Below are positions 1 to 10,650 of a stretch of DNA of 50,330 bases, one piece after another; within the stretch, counting starts at the first letter, position 1; every line of letters begins with the position of its first letter. Location: contig CAMUAR010000024.1 of the NCBI GenBank assembly GCA_947086895.1, positions 1 to 50,330 of the forward strand, written 5' to 3'. This DNA comes from an uncultured Lachnospiraceae bacterium. Its GTDB lineage: Bacteria; Bacillota; Clostridia; Lachnospirales; Lachnospiraceae. The translations under genes were made by a program, and so were the position numbers. The notes under the pieces were generated by a model, which was not told the DNA's origin, searched no databases, and saw nothing but the letters and a program-made list of their open reading frames with translations.

Positions 1-287
1 CTTTGGCTTATCTTTTCAGTTTTTTAATCTAATTTACTCTTCTTGCTGATCTCTGGCTTATCTTTTCAATTTTTAACTTATTTACTTTTCTTGTCAGTCT
101 TTGGCTTATCTTTTCAGTTTTTTAATCTAATTTACTCTTCTTGCTGATCTCTGACTCACCTTTTCAGTTTTTAACCTGTTTACTCTTCTTGCAGTCTCTA
201 CTTATCTTTTCAATTTTTTAACTTATTCATTCTTCTTACGGATTTTTGGCTTATCCTTTTACTTTCTTCTAACTTACTTTTTCATCT
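1..287. repeat. Degenerate 44-50 bp tandem repeat, about six copies
   Basis: T-rich units begin near 1, 51, 99, 149, 196 and 244, each starting with a variant of CTYTGGCTTATCTTTTCA. The units at 1-50 and 99-148 are identical over 50 bp, while the ones between differ, so a 98-bp pair has been duplicated. Unit length is not a multiple of three and all frames carry stops, so it is not coding. It may continue to the left of the window. Confidence 0.8.
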
Positions 288-1289
288 TTCGCTTATTTAT
301 TCTGCTGTTTTAAAGATTCTGCAACAATTTTTTTATTATTTTACTACAATATCATTAATTCTTCCAGCAAAAAATAAATTTTTCTTACAGTGATATAAAT
401 TTGATATTTAAATTATAATACCAAATCAATAATGCAAACCGCGTTATTTTCATACCTGGAAAATTTTTGTTTCATTTTACTATTATCTATAAAAAATCTA
501 TCACTACTAAGACGAATTATTTTTTTAATATGTTGTTTTTCATAGCTCTTATAAATTTCTTTAAAATGATAAAACTTATCAATACATTTGTTATAATGCG
601 GAAGTAATTCTTATTGTGTTAATAATAAACCTTCCAAATTGTCTAATCCAAGCAATTTCATCTTAGGAGAATAACAATTTATCCGTTCCAACATTAGATC
701 AAATACAAACGCTGCAATGCTCCATCCAATCAATATTTTATCTGTAGCAATTTCTCTTAAAATTTCTGCTGTTCTATTTTTCTGAATCAAATTGAGCAAA
801 TAAAATGGGATTCTACAAATAAACTATACCAAGTCATAATTTAGCAGCAATTTTGATGATGGCTTGTCCAAATCAAAAAGCTTAAAAATCAAAAAGCTTA
901 ACAGACAAAGAACATAGATAGCCACATTTGCCTATATGCGATGTAGGCAAGTAAAGCAGACGATCAAAATAATCTCAATTTATAAATATACATTGCATAT
1001 AATAATTTTTTTCTTTGTACTTATGTTATCACTCTTCATTATAATAAAAATAATAACGTCTTTTTGATTTTCTGTTGGAATCCACAAAAATTCATTTGCT
1101 GTAAATGCCGATACTGCATCCTTTTAGGAAAACAGGTTATTCCTAACACTGTTTTCAATAAATTTTTACTTAATAATTTATCAGAATATAAAATCAGCCC
1201 ATTAATTCCCAGTTGTTCTTTTCCTTTTTTCAGCAGCTTTTATTATAAAAAACAAAAAATTTGAATGTTTCGTTTTTTATAGAATAAAT
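288..1289. other. Non-coding AT-rich stretch with decayed sequence
   Basis: I see no convincing gene. A 62-codon minus-strand frame (611-799) lacks an ATG and a ribosome site and is cut by an in-frame stop just upstream, so it could be a gene remnant. There is a 16-bp tandem duplication at 871-902 (AATCAAAAAGCTTAA core) and a hairpin at 928-950 (TTGCCTA/TAGGCAA, 9-nt loop). About 25 bp around this hairpin recur inverted near 3051-3075. Confidence 0.5.
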
Positions 1290-1886
1290 TTACATTTCTG
1301 GCATTGGGGCTTCATACAATCCAAATTTATGAAAATTATACCATCCCATAATCTTTTCCTCAGACGCTGCTTGCAAAGCAAATAATACCTCTTTTGCAAA
1401 TTCCAATGCTGCTGTACCGTTGGCTGTAACAATATTATGATCCCGCACTGCTTGCTGTTCTAAGTATTGAGCTTCTCCAGTGTATGCGATTCCAGACCAC
1501 TGTTTTAAGTCCTCCAGTTGATTGCTTGTATGTTTTACATTATTCAATACGCCAATGGTTCCCAAAAATGCAGATGCATCACAGATTCCTCCAAGAACTT
1601 TTCCTGACCGGCAGCAGTCTTGTACCAGAGACCCAACTTGACGCGCATTGTCCTGTCTCCATGTCATCCCTCCAATTAAAATTAAAGCTTCATAATCTTT
1701 TGGTACAGAATTAATATCATAGTCTGGCAATGTGCAGAAACCTCCAATGGAATGTACTGGCTGTTTTGATAAAGATACCGTTTTTATTTGATATTTGCCA
1801 TCGCTTAGCATGGCAATTGCCGAAGATAAATAAGCTGCTTCCCAGTCTGCATACTGTTCCAAAATTACAAATAAAATTGTTTTCAT
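1290..1886 (-). CDS. DJ-1/PfpI-family glutamine amidotransferase-like protein
   Basis: A 198-residue cytoplasmic protein of the DJ-1/PfpI superfamily, the group annotated as type 1 glutamine amidotransferase-like. The nucleophile elbow GGICDAS places the conserved cysteine at about residue 102, and the N-terminal strand plus DWE motif (Glu about 15) matches the family's conserved acidic residue beside the cysteine. Members act as stress-related deglycase, chaperone or amidase-like proteins, but the substrate cannot be told from sequence. The ATG at 1886 is preferred because AGGTGG lies 5 nt upstream; an in-frame GTG at 1895 overlaps that site. It appears to be a single-gene unit. Confidence 0.85.
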   Translation of the reverse strand: MKTILFVILEQYADWEAAYLSSAIAMLSDGKYQIKTVSLSKQPVHSIGGFCTLPDYDINSVPKDYEALILIGGMTWRQDNARQVGSLVQDCCRSGKVLGGICDASAFLGTIGVLNNVKHTSNQLEDLKQWSGIAYTGEAQYLEQQAVRDHNIVTANGTAALEFAKEVLFALQAASEEKIMGWYNFHKFGLYEAPMPEM

Positions 1887-1977
1887 AAATACCACCTTTT
1901 TTGTATTGTAAGCAATAAAATTTTTATTTTTTCCAAAATTTATTCCAGCGAAAAAGAAATTTTACTGCAGCACTCAC

Positions 1978-2859
1978 TTATCCTTCGATATACGCCAGTT
2001 TTGCTTGTTCCATTACTTTCCCTGCTGCGCCGCAGTTCGGACAGGTATAAGTGCCGTAAAAATAACGAAGTTTTTCTGCCTCTTTTTCGTTTCCCAACTC
2101 ATAAAGCAGATTACTGAACCATAAATAAGTATGATCGAACGATTGTCCATCCCACTGACCAATCACGGATTCCGCTGGTTTTATTTTCTTTTCCAGTTCT
2201 TTTTTTCCATTGGATTGAAAAAGAATACTGTCAATCTCTGTATCTTCGTTAAGATTATCACAATTCGGACAATATTGCAGGCATTGATTCCACCCTCCTA
2301 GTATTAAAACAAAAGCGGCTTCAGGATCTCCAAGCATTGCAAGCATTCCCAGGCAAAACATAGAGCGGCTTTCTTCATCAATCTGCTTTAACTGCTCTTT
2401 ATAACAATGTAAAAATTCTTTTGCTTTTTCTCGAATAATTTTTATGCTTTGATGATAGCTCTCCAAAATCTCCTTTGGAACCTTTTCGGTATCATCGATT
2501 TCGTGATTATACGAAATATCAGTAGCCAAAAATATTCCAATATTGGTTAAAAGCATTCCCTGCATCCGAAAATCTGCGTTCTGCTGCCACTTTTCATAAA
2601 GTTTTACAAGATAAGGCATGGCAAGATAAAGTGCATCATAAAAAGACATTTGATGCCAAAGCTGTTCGCAGATATTATCAAAAGCAATCCGCAGATCACT
2701 TTCTGTTTTGTCAGACGGATCTACATACCATTGTTGTTCATTTTCTGACAAAACAGGATCTGATCCCATCAGCACTTTTAAGTCATCTCTTATAGTTCCA
2801 TACGCTCCACGAAACATTTCCCATAATTCCGAATTAAATTCAATTAATTTTGGTTCCAT
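1978..2859 (-). CDS. Hypothetical protein with two CPNC motifs
   Basis: A 293-residue protein I do not recognise. The body is predicted mostly helical, with leucine- and aromatic-rich helices that resemble a repeat scaffold. Two CPNC pairs, one near two thirds of the length and one near the C-terminus, could together bind one zinc ion. No signal peptide or membrane segment is visible. The start is well supported by AAGGAG 5-6 nt upstream of the ATG at 2859. It lies 91 bp upstream of the DJ-1-like gene on the same strand, so the two may be co-transcribed. Confidence 0.7.
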   Translation of the reverse strand: MEPKLIEFNSELWEMFRGAYGTIRDDLKVLMGSDPVLSENEQQWYVDPSDKTESDLRIAFDNICEQLWHQMSFYDALYLAMPYLVKLYEKWQQNADFRMQGMLLTNIGIFLATDISYNHEIDDTEKVPKEILESYHQSIKIIREKAKEFLHCYKEQLKQIDEESRSMFCLGMLAMLGDPEAAFVLILGGWNQCLQYCPNCDNLNEDTEIDSILFQSNGKKELEKKIKPAESVIGQWDGQSFDHTYLWFSNLLYELGNEKEAEKLRYFYGTYTCPNCGAAGKVMEQAKLAYIEG

Positions 2860-2882
2860 ACTTCTCCTTTTTTATAAGAGAC

Positions 2883-2970
2883 TGTCGCAATAAGCTTTAA
2901 TGATACAAGATATAGTATAAACCGCAACACGGTACTAGACGATATTGTATACATTTGGCTTAATGCGACA
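2883..2970. repeat. Imperfect inverted repeat, possible MITE remnant
   Basis: TGTCGCAATAAGC at 2883-2895 faces GCTTAATGCGACA at 2958-2970, 12 of 13 pairs complementary across a 62-nt spacer. It sits just upstream of the gene starting at 2859. The arrangement suits a small non-autonomous inverted-repeat element, but no target duplication is obvious. Confidence 0.35.
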
Positions 2971-3354
2971 ACCCCCTGTTAAATACCGCCATATATTCGC
3001 ACGATATTTTAAGTTGATATCAAAATAATTGTTGCGAAATGGTAAATGGTATATAGGCAAATGCGGCTATCGATCTTGATCTAAGCGATTGCAGAAACCT
3101 AATTGTTTTCGGAAAGAGGAAATCACAATTCTTTGGACAAAACATTGTGATTATACGCCGAATTGTTGCCGCTTCGATCTAAAACAAATCGAGCTGCTTA
3201 TCTTGAGCGTATGCTTTACTTATATGTTGTATACGATAAATTATCTTAATAACATGTTATATATGCTTGATAATTTAAATAAATATACTAAATTATTTAA
3301 AAATTTTTCGTCTTTTTGGTTTTGCAATCGCTTACTTTTCAGGATTTAGAAAAA
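2971..3354. other. Intergenic region without a gene
   Basis: No supported coding frame. It contains the second copy of a dispersed sequence (ATATAGGCAAATG followed by GGCTATC, 3051-3075) that also lies inverted near 917-943. A perfect 9-bp inverted repeat AATCACAAT/ATTGTGATT lies at 3121-3152. Confidence 0.5.
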
Positions 3355-5307
3355 TTATTTAGAAAAACACTTTATTACATCGCTTCCCTTTTTCGCAAAT
3401 GCAATAAATTCATGCAGTTCGGCTTTTATTTCATACCATGCGCCGCCCTTATATTCTGTGTTGTCTCTGACAAAAATCCATTCTCCTTCCGGCAGATAAA
3501 CGCGCTTTTCTGTCTGCCCGCGCTGTGTAATCGGAGCAAATAAAATATCGTCGCCAAACATATACTGCTCGCCAAGAGTATAGCATACCTCGTCCTCTGA
3601 ATAATCAAAAAACATTGGGCGCATCACTGGAACACCTGCCTGCGATGCTGCGTCCATAGCCCTGCGAGTGTATGGTCTCAGCTGGTCGCGCAGAAGAACA
3701 AGTTCTTTCAAAATTTCAAAATTGCGCTCGCCAAAGCTCCAAAGCTCATTGTCGCCGCCGGTCGGCTCAATAATATCTCTGCTGCGATCTTGTCCGCAGC
3801 GGCTTCCATGCAGACGCATTACCGGGCAGAACAAACCATACTGGAACCACCGAACAATCAGTTCGCGGAAATCATCGGATTCAATATCGCCGCCGTAAAA
3901 TCCGCCGATGTCCGTTGTCCACCACGGAATACCGCACATTGCCATATTCAGCCCCGACTTAATCTGCGCGGAAAGGCTTTCAAATGTAGATGGAATATCC
4001 CCGGACCAGACAAGCGTGCCAAATTTCTGCGCGCCAAGATAAGCACAGCGCGACAATGTTACAATATCCTCTCTGCCCATCTCCTTCATTCCATCATATA
4101 CAAGCTGCGAATAATAATATGGATAGATCAGTCCAACTTCATCGCCATTGCCGATGGATAAAATTAAATTGTCAAATTGTTCTGGATGAATTTCTGGCTC
4201 CGCCTCATCAAACCACAGACAATCTACACCATTGTCGATATAATTTTTCTTTAAACATCTCCAAATATAAGCGCGCGCTTCTGGGTTTGTTGGGTCGATT
4301 TCCGCCTGTGGTCCATAAAAATCAAATACCCGGTTGGAACCTTTTGAAGTGCGGATCAAGAAATTGCAATCCAGCATTGGCCAGTAATTTTCACTGTGTT
4401 CATTGATCGTCGGCCACATTGAGACCATTAGCTTAACGCCTATCTGATGCAGCTCATCCGCCATCTCTTTTGGATTTGGCCAATAGCGCGGATCAAATTT
4501 ATAATCGCCCTGTTCTGTCCAGTGGAAATAATCAATTACAATAACATCCAGCGGTATTCCAAGCTCCTTATAGCGGCGCGCTACGGAAAGTACTTCCTCC
4601 TGCGTTTCATAGCGCAGACGACACTGCCAGAAACCAAGTCCCCATTCCGGCATCTTTGGGGCATGTCCTGTCAAATCAGCCAATGTACCCGCAACTTCGC
4701 GCGGCGTACCGCCAATAACAACATAATCGATCTGTTTTGTACAATCGCTTACCCAGCGTGTACGGTTGTTTGCCAATTCACAGCTTCCGGTGGACGGCAT
4801 ATTCCACAAAAAGCCGTAGCCGAGCGATGAGTAAAAATACGGCATCGCACATTTTGCATTTACATGGCGCAGATCAATTGTACATCCTTTTAAATCAAAA
4901 CAGCCTGTTGCCTCATGTCCAAGACCATAAAAATGTTCTCCTTCGTTCGGCTCAAAAGTCACGCGCGCGCTCCACAATCCGCTCGCTTTGTTTCGATAAT
5001 GGCGAATGCCGGAATCAAATGTCATCTCGCTTTTTTCACACAACAGCCGCTTTCCATTGTTATAATAAATAACTCTGCCGTTGCCGTAAAGTTCTGCGCG
5101 CATCGTGCCGGTTTCCAATGTGGCATGGTCGCCTTCCATCCACGCCTTTGCCTTGGTTTCCTGCGGTATTAACGTCCAATTCTCATCGATAATTTTACAG
5201 TTTGGTGAACCCTGAAACCGAATGCTGTTTTTTCCGCACGCGGACAAGCGCACTTTTTCTCCTGCGCGTGTAAAAATAATTTCATTGCCCTTAACTTCAA
5301 TTCCCAT
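3355..5307 (-). CDS. Glycoside hydrolase family 31 (alpha-glucosidase/alpha-xylosidase type)
   Basis: A 650-residue GH31 enzyme, a retaining exo-glycosidase releasing alpha-linked glucose or xylose from oligosaccharide ends. An N-terminal beta-sandwich (about residues 1-205) precedes the (beta/alpha)8 barrel. The nucleophile region reads LWFDEAEP, with Asp about 367, and the acid/base region reads WSGD, with Asp about 437. No signal peptide is seen, so it acts on imported sugars in the cytoplasm. The start at 5307 is chosen because GAGG lies 6-7 nt upstream and the family-like N-terminus begins here; the longer frame to 5343 has no ribosome site. No transporter or regulator is adjacent, so alpha-glucosidase and alpha-xylosidase cannot be separated here. 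Confidence 0.9.
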   Translation of the reverse strand: MGIEVKGNEIIFTRAGEKVRLSACGKNSIRFQGSPNCKIIDENWTLIPQETKAKAWMEGDHATLETGTMRAELYGNGRVIYYNNGKRLLCEKSEMTFDSGIRHYRNKASGLWSARVTFEPNEGEHFYGLGHEATGCFDLKGCTIDLRHVNAKCAMPYFYSSLGYGFLWNMPSTGSCELANNRTRWVSDCTKQIDYVVIGGTPREVAGTLADLTGHAPKMPEWGLGFWQCRLRYETQEEVLSVARRYKELGIPLDVIVIDYFHWTEQGDYKFDPRYWPNPKEMADELHQIGVKLMVSMWPTINEHSENYWPMLDCNFLIRTSKGSNRVFDFYGPQAEIDPTNPEARAYIWRCLKKNYIDNGVDCLWFDEAEPEIHPEQFDNLILSIGNGDEVGLIYPYYYSQLVYDGMKEMGREDIVTLSRCAYLGAQKFGTLVWSGDIPSTFESLSAQIKSGLNMAMCGIPWWTTDIGGFYGGDIESDDFRELIVRWFQYGLFCPVMRLHGSRCGQDRSRDIIEPTGGDNELWSFGERNFEILKELVLLRDQLRPYTRRAMDAASQAGVPVMRPMFFDYSEDEVCYTLGEQYMFGDDILFAPITQRGQTEKRVYLPEGEWIFVRDNTEYKGGAWYEIKAELHEFIAFAKKGSDVIKCFSK

Positions 5308-5980
5308 AAAAAACCTCATTTCTGTAATGTAAAGTTTTTTCACATTTTCTTTTCTGCTTATAATTCTCTTTGTATTCAGCCGCAGAATCTACGCTTAATA
5401 CTAATTTCTTTCTCTGATATTTCAAAAGTATATTTAATTTTTATTTTATGTATTTTTTCTATAATTTTTTTATTCTTTAGTCCTTTTATAATAGTAATAT
5501 AAATGACTATATCATTTTACTTTTGTTTTCTAATATCCCTCCCCCACAATTCAAAATCCTTTTTCTGTTATCATATCATATACTGTTTTTAAATACTATA
5601 CTATAAGACTTATTTTATTTCCTTTTTTTTAACAAAAATTGAAAATGAAATAAATTGGGAAGCAAAAAATTTTCTCGTTTTATTTTAAAGAAGCCATGTT
5701 ATCTCTGCCTGTGTCTACGAACCCTTTTATTTTGTACTGCACATATTTTAATTTAATTTAAATCCTGCTGTCTTATATTTTTTCCATTTTTCAAATCTGT
5801 AAGAATAATTTCACGTTCTTTCTGGAGAAGCTCTATAACGTATTCCATAAACTCACTTTCTATATAAAATAAATCTGTTTAATTCGGACATGTCTGAAAA
5901 CTCATTCCTGCGACCCGCACCCCCTGATTTGTGTGAGCTTTACATGATATTGATGTTGTAATTTGGTATTTACAATATCT
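5308..5980. other. AT-rich intergenic region
   Basis: No gene is supported. A half-site ATGTCTGAAAACTC at 5890-5903 matches the terminal repeat of the small element at 10007-10110. A weak hairpin (GATATTG...CAATATC, near 5948-5981) sits at the end of the following minus-strand gene and may help stop its transcript. Confidence 0.5.
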
Positions 5981-6562
5981 CTATTTTAATTCATCCAGTG
6001 TTTTTTCATAAGCAGGCAGAAAATCCCTCATAAAATCTTCTGCTTCCACCAAATGCATTTCTTCTAATGCCTGTGTAATTGTAGTACGTGCATTACAAAA
6101 TTCTGTATTTCCGGCTTTTGCCTCCTCAATACATTTCACCAAAGCCGAGAGCTTGTCCGCTGCCTTAACCAGCCGAAAAAGATATTCCTCGCCTTCCTGA
6201 ACAAAGAAAATTCCCTGATAATCCTGGCGCAGTTCTTCTGGAAGCATTGAAAGCAGCTGCTTTGCCGCTTTTGTTTCAATATCCTTAAACGCTCCCTGAA
6301 TACTTGCATTATAATATTTGATTGGCGTTGGCATATCGCCCGTAATAATTTCTGTCGCGTCGTGGTATAATCCAATCAGCGCCGCCCGTTCCGCGTTTAA
6401 TTTTTTGCCGTAGCGTCGGTTTCCAATCACTGCTAAGGCGTGTGCAAGCATCGCCACTTCCAGCGAATGTTCGCTGATATTTTCCTTCATCGAATTGCGC
6501 ATAAGCGCCCATCGCTCAATATATTTCATTCTTGACATCATCGCATAAAAATCTTGTTCCAT
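5981..6562 (-). CDS. yfbR: HD-domain 5'-deoxynucleotidase, YfbR-like
   Basis: A 193-residue HD-domain phosphohydrolase. The metal-binding series is complete: SEHSLEVAMLAHAL near residues 30-45, LYHDATE near 70 and a later KAADKLSAL near 135. YfbR of E. coli hydrolyses deoxyribonucleoside 5'-monophosphates, so a role in nucleotide-pool housekeeping is likely. Length and the GDMPTPIKY segment fit that family. The ATG at 6562 follows GAGGG at a 4-nt spacing. It is soluble and appears monocistronic. Confidence 0.85.
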   Translation of the reverse strand: MEQDFYAMMSRMKYIERWALMRNSMKENISEHSLEVAMLAHALAVIGNRRYGKKLNAERAALIGLYHDATEIITGDMPTPIKYYNASIQGAFKDIETKAAKQLLSMLPEELRQDYQGIFFVQEGEEYLFRLVKAADKLSALVKCIEEAKAGNTEFCNARTTITQALEEMHLVEAEDFMRDFLPAYEKTLDELK

Positions 6563-6948
6563 AATCCCTCACGTTCTGCTGCCAGCAGCGCAAACATCAT
6601 TAAATTTATCAAAAAACCATGCATTCTAAAGCTCAAATGATGATAGCATTTCTTCTTTGTATATTTCACTTCCACTCTATTTTTCCAATCTCAAAATACA
6701 ATTGTGCTGCGGCATTTTCAATTATTTTTTTCTCTTTCTCCGAAATATTTTTAAACAATTCAAGAAAATAAAATTTCCTTGACAGAAAAATATATCGTTT
6801 GGTCTATAATATTTCTTTATCCTATTTCCTTCTAATCTTTCTTTGTAAAACAAGTTTAAAATTAAAACTATATAGACTTATATTATGTTTTTAAAACGAT
6901 TATTTTTATTATTTGCTGTATTATTTGTATGATTTTATGTCTAAAAAT
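6563..6948. other. Intergenic region with an orphan -35-like site
   Basis: No gene. A perfect TTGACA on the plus strand near 6779 is followed by TATAAT, but at a 20-nt spacing that is too long for a standard promoter, and no plus-strand gene follows. Confidence 0.4.
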
Positions 6949-7005
6949 GGAACAGGCTTATTTCCCGAATCCAAATTTCCATTCGGCATACTTTCTGCCT
7001 GTTCC
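6949..7005 (-). terminator. Terminator of uvrA
   Basis: GGAACAGGC (6949-6957) pairs with GCCTGTTCC (6997-7005), with an inner stem CCGAAT/ATTCGG at 6965-6986. Read on the minus strand it lies right after the uvrA stop and is followed by ATTTTTA. Confidence 0.7.
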
Positions 7006-7016
7006 GTTTTTATATC

Positions 7017-9848
7017 TTATTTTACATATTTTTTTATATACTGCCCTGTATAGGAATTCTCTTTTTCTGCAATCTCCTCCGGCGTTCCGGCTGCAATTAC
7101 TGTGCCGCCTTTATCTCCGCCTTCTGGACCAATATCAATAATATAATCCGCGGTCTTAATTACATCAAGGTTATGCTCAATCACAACGACGGTATTGCCG
7201 CCTTCCGTCAGGCGCTGCAAAATATCAACAAGCTTGTGGACGTCCGCAAAATGAAGTCCCGTGGTCGGCTCATCAAGAATATAAATTGTTTTTCCGGTAC
7301 TGCGCCGACTTAACTCCGTCGCAAGCTTAATCCGCTGCGCCTCGCCGCCGGACAGAGTTGTAGACGGATGCCCCAATTTCAAATAAGAAAGTCCAACGTC
7401 GTTGAGCGTCTCTATTTTCCGGCGGATGGACGGAACATTTTCAAAGAAATGAACTGCCTCCTCGATTGTCATTTCCAGCACATCGTAAATCGTCTTTCCC
7501 TTGTAGCGCACATCCAGCGTTTCGCGGTTGTACCGTTTTCCCTCGCACACTTCGCAAGGCACATAGACATCCGGCAGAAAGTTCATTTCAATCTTGATAA
7601 TACCATCGCCGGAACACGCCTCGCAGCGACCGCCTTTTACATTAAAGCTAAACCGTCCTTTTGTGTAACCTTTCATTTTTGCATCTGGCGTGGACGCAAA
7701 AAGATCGCGTATCATATCAAATACCCCTGTGTAAGTCGCCGGGTTTGAGCGTGGTGTGCGCCCGATTGGAGATTGATCGATACTGATTACTTTATCTAGC
7801 TGCTCCGCCCCGGTAATTTCATCGTGGGCGCCTGGTATTGTGCGGGCGCGGTTTAGTTTTTTTGCAAGGCTCTTATATAAAATCTCGTTGACAAGCGAAC
7901 TTTTCCCTGACCCCGACACACCGGTAACACAGGTAAAAACACCGATTGGAATTTCCACATCAATATTTTTTAAATTGTGTTCGCGCGCCCCTCGAATCGT
8001 CAAAAAGCCGGTCGGTTTACGCCGCGCCGACGGCACTGGAATTTCCAGACGATGACTCAGATAAGCTCCGGTAATCGATTCTGGCACTTGCATCAGTTCC
8101 TGTGCCGTTCCGACTGCCACAACCTCCCCGCCATGTTCTCCCGCACCAGGACCGATATCTACAATACAATCCGCGGCAAACATGGTATCTTCATCATGTT
8201 CCACCACGATCAATGTATTGCCAAGATTGCGCAGATGTTTTAATGTTGCAAGCAGCTTGTCATTGTCTCTCTGATGCAGACCAATGCTTGGCTCGTCGAG
8301 AATATAGGCAACGCCAACCAGCCCGGAACCGATCTGCGTTGCGAGCCGAATGCGCTGCGCTTCGCCGCCGGACAAGCTTCCGGTCGCGCGGGAGAGCGTC
8401 AAGTACTCCAGACCCACATCGACAAGAAAGCGAAGCCTTGAACGGATTTCTTTTAAAAGCAATTCCCCAATTTTCTCCTGCTGTGCATTCAATTTCAGCA
8501 CTTCCATAAAATCTTTTAGATCACGGATGGAATACTCTGTGATTTCTGCAATATTCTTGTCCCCGACGGTCACGGCAAGAGCCTCTCTCTTTAACCGTTT
8601 GCCCTTGCATAATTTGCATGGAGTTGAAGTCATAAATGTTTCATACTCTGCCCTTGATGATTCAGAACCTGTCTCGCGGTAGCGGCGGCGGGCATTGTTC
8701 AGCAGTCCTTCAAATTCTACATCATAAACGCCCTCACTGCGCTGCCCGCGGTAATGCACCTTCACCTTATGCCCGTTTGTACCATGAAGCAGTATACGGC
8801 GGATTTCCTTTGGCAGATCCTGATACGGCTGATATAAGTCAAACTTATATTCCTCGGCAAGTGCCTCCAACATACAGCGCACATAACTGGATTTGTCTGT
8901 TGCCGACTGCCATCCTGGAACAACAATTGCGCCGTCGGCAATGCTAATGGACATATCAGGAACAATCAGTTCCTCCGCAAATTCCATCTTAATGCCGATA
9001 CCATGACATTCTGGACATGCGCCGAACGGATTGTTAAAGGAAAAAGAACGCGGCTCCAGCTCCTCAATGCTGATTCCGCAGTCCGGGCAGGAAAAACTCT
9101 GGCTGAATGTCAATTCCTTCTGACCTATAACATCGACAACCAACAAACCGTCCGTCAATTTCATCACGCTCTCCACAGAATCCGCCAGACGATTTTCCAG
9201 ACCAGATTTCACAACAAGCCTGTCAATAATAATCTCAATATTGTGCTTAATATTTTTCTCAAGCTTGATTTCTTCACTTAGCTCATAAAGGTTTCCATCC
9301 ACCCGCACCCGCACGTAACCGCTGCGTTTTGCCTGGTCAAAAATCTTTGCATGTTCGCCTTTGCGCCCGCGCACAACCGGAGCAAGCAGCTGAATTTTTG
9401 TTCCCTCCGGCAGTTTCATAATCTCATCCACCATCTCATCCACAGACTGGCGGCGGATCTCCTTTCCGCAGTTCGGGCAGTGCGGTATACCAATGCGCGC
9501 GTAGAGCAGACGAAAATAATCGTAAATTTCTGTCACAGTGCCAACCGTGGAGCGCGGATTGCGGTTGGTCGATTTCTGATCGATGGAAATTGCCGGAGAA
9601 AGCCCTTCAATGCTCTCAACGTTCGGCTTTTCCATCTGTCCCAAAAACATTCTCGCGTAGGAGGACAATGACTCCATATAGCGGCGCTGCCCCTCCGCAT
9701 AGATTGTATCAAATGCGAGCGATGATTTCCCAGAACCGCTTAATCCTGTCAGTACAACAAATTCATTGCGCGGAATATCCACGTCAATCCCTTTTAGATT
9801 GTGTTCTCTTGCGCCGCGTATTTTAATATATTCTTTTTTCCCGTTCAT
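7017..9848 (-). CDS. uvrA: Excinuclease ABC subunit A
   Basis: A 943-residue UvrA, the damage-sensing ATPase of nucleotide excision repair. It carries two ABC ATPase modules, with Walker A motifs GLSGSGKSS near the N-terminus and GVSGSGKSS in the second half, and two LSGGEAQRI signatures. CxxC pairs of the zinc modules are present (CPNC/CPDC, CPEC, CKLC, CEAC...CEVC). Length is normal for the family. The ATG at 9848 follows GGTGAGG. It lies downstream of uvrB on the same strand but is separated by a small membrane-anchored gene and a MITE-like element, so it may have its own promoter. Confidence 0.98.
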   Translation of the reverse strand: MNGKKEYIKIRGAREHNLKGIDVDIPRNEFVVLTGLSGSGKSSLAFDTIYAEGQRRYMESLSSYARMFLGQMEKPNVESIEGLSPAISIDQKSTNRNPRSTVGTVTEIYDYFRLLYARIGIPHCPNCGKEIRRQSVDEMVDEIMKLPEGTKIQLLAPVVRGRKGEHAKIFDQAKRSGYVRVRVDGNLYELSEEIKLEKNIKHNIEIIIDRLVVKSGLENRLADSVESVMKLTDGLLVVDVIGQKELTFSQSFSCPDCGISIEELEPRSFSFNNPFGACPECHGIGIKMEFAEELIVPDMSISIADGAIVVPGWQSATDKSSYVRCMLEALAEEYKFDLYQPYQDLPKEIRRILLHGTNGHKVKVHYRGQRSEGVYDVEFEGLLNNARRRYRETGSESSRAEYETFMTSTPCKLCKGKRLKREALAVTVGDKNIAEITEYSIRDLKDFMEVLKLNAQQEKIGELLLKEIRSRLRFLVDVGLEYLTLSRATGSLSGGEAQRIRLATQIGSGLVGVAYILDEPSIGLHQRDNDKLLATLKHLRNLGNTLIVVEHDEDTMFAADCIVDIGPGAGEHGGEVVAVGTAQELMQVPESITGAYLSHRLEIPVPSARRKPTGFLTIRGAREHNLKNIDVEIPIGVFTCVTGVSGSGKSSLVNEILYKSLAKKLNRARTIPGAHDEITGAEQLDKVISIDQSPIGRTPRSNPATYTGVFDMIRDLFASTPDAKMKGYTKGRFSFNVKGGRCEACSGDGIIKIEMNFLPDVYVPCEVCEGKRYNRETLDVRYKGKTIYDVLEMTIEEAVHFFENVPSIRRKIETLNDVGLSYLKLGHPSTTLSGGEAQRIKLATELSRRSTGKTIYILDEPTTGLHFADVHKLVDILQRLTEGGNTVVVIEHNLDVIKTADYIIDIGPEGGDKGGTVIAAGTPEEIAEKENSYTGQYIKKYVK

Positions 9849-10006
9849 AGATCCTCACCTTCTGCCGTATATGCGGCATTTTTTCATCAAAGACATCATA
9901 AATACTCTGTTAAATTCCATGACATATTACAGAATAATTCTATATTTACGGCATCTTTTTCCCCTGACTCCCTGTTTCATTCCTATTTCGACACGAGCAA
10001 AACTTT

Positions 10007-10110
10007 AGGATGTGTCTGAAAACTCTGATTAGAAACAAAGCTATTTTCATTTTTGCTGTATGGATTTTCCCCTGTTCTTTTGTGCAGTTTTTCGTTTTCA
10101 GACACACCCT
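10007..10110. mobile_element. Putative 104-bp MITE with 17-bp terminal inverted repeats
   Basis: AGGATGTGTCTGAAAAC (10007-10023) and GTTTTCAGACACACCCT (10094-10110) are inverted repeats with a single mismatch. The 70-nt interior has no coding capacity. Half-sites of the same sequence occur at 5890 and, more diverged, at about 35320, which suits a family of small mobile elements. Confidence 0.55.
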
Positions 10111-10143
10111 GATTCAATCAAAATACAGCGCTCTGCTGCTTTT

Positions 10144-10650
10144 TTACTTTATCGTACTTCCTGTTTCCCAGCACAATTCGCACGTCCCGGAAGCCTCATA
10201 AAATTCCCAGTATACATAATACTTATCTTTCGCATTCAGTTCTATTTGACCAGCAAAAGACCCCGGACTTAGTTTTAGAATTTCCTGTTTCTTTTTATCC
10301 ATCAGAATTACTTTTACACGTCCTTCCGACAACTGTGTGTCAAGTATAAATTTATATATCCCGCTTTCATAAAACCTGCCTCCATAACGAATAAAACCAG
10401 AACAAGATTTTAATGTAAATTTATCTTTTTCTCCCGCTGGCAAAAATACAAAGACAATGGCTGATATACTCTTATATACTGCCATGCCCTGGCAGGCTCC
10501 AAAGTTTGCAGAAATTTCTTGCAGCCGTGCGCCAGCCCGATTCAGCCATTTAGCAATATATTTTGGTACTGCTTTATTTCGCCAAAACATAAGGCATATC
10601 AAAATGCACAAAAACACCCAAAAAATCGGAGAAACCAACCAGCTTTTCAT
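10144..10650 (-). CDS. Membrane-anchored hypothetical protein
   Basis: A 168-residue protein I do not recognise. One hydrophobic segment (WLVSPIFWVFLCILICLMFW, residues about 3-22) forms an N-terminal anchor. A basic stretch follows, then a beta-rich domain with YGGRFYESGIYKF and YVYWEFYEASG that is likely exposed on one side of the membrane. The start at 10650 is chosen because AAAGGA lies 8 nt upstream; the longer frame to 10734 has no ribosome site. It lies between uvrB and uvrA on the same strand, but nothing links it to DNA repair. Confidence 0.65.
   Translation of the reverse strand: MKSWLVSPIFWVFLCILICLMFWRNKAVPKYIAKWLNRAGARLQEISANFGACQGMAVYKSISAIVFVFLPAGEKDKFTLKSCSGFIRYGGRFYESGIYKFILDTQLSEGRVKVILMDKKKQEILKLSPGSFAGQIELNAKDKYYVYWEFYEASGTCELCWETGSTIK

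Noticed and set aside
611..799. 62-codon minus-strand frame as a gene
   Set aside because: No ATG, no ribosome site, and an in-frame stop just upstream; at most a remnant.
6779..6815. TTGACA plus TATAAT promoter on the plus strand
   Set aside because: Spacing is 20 nt and no plus-strand gene follows; it would run into the uvrA 3' end.
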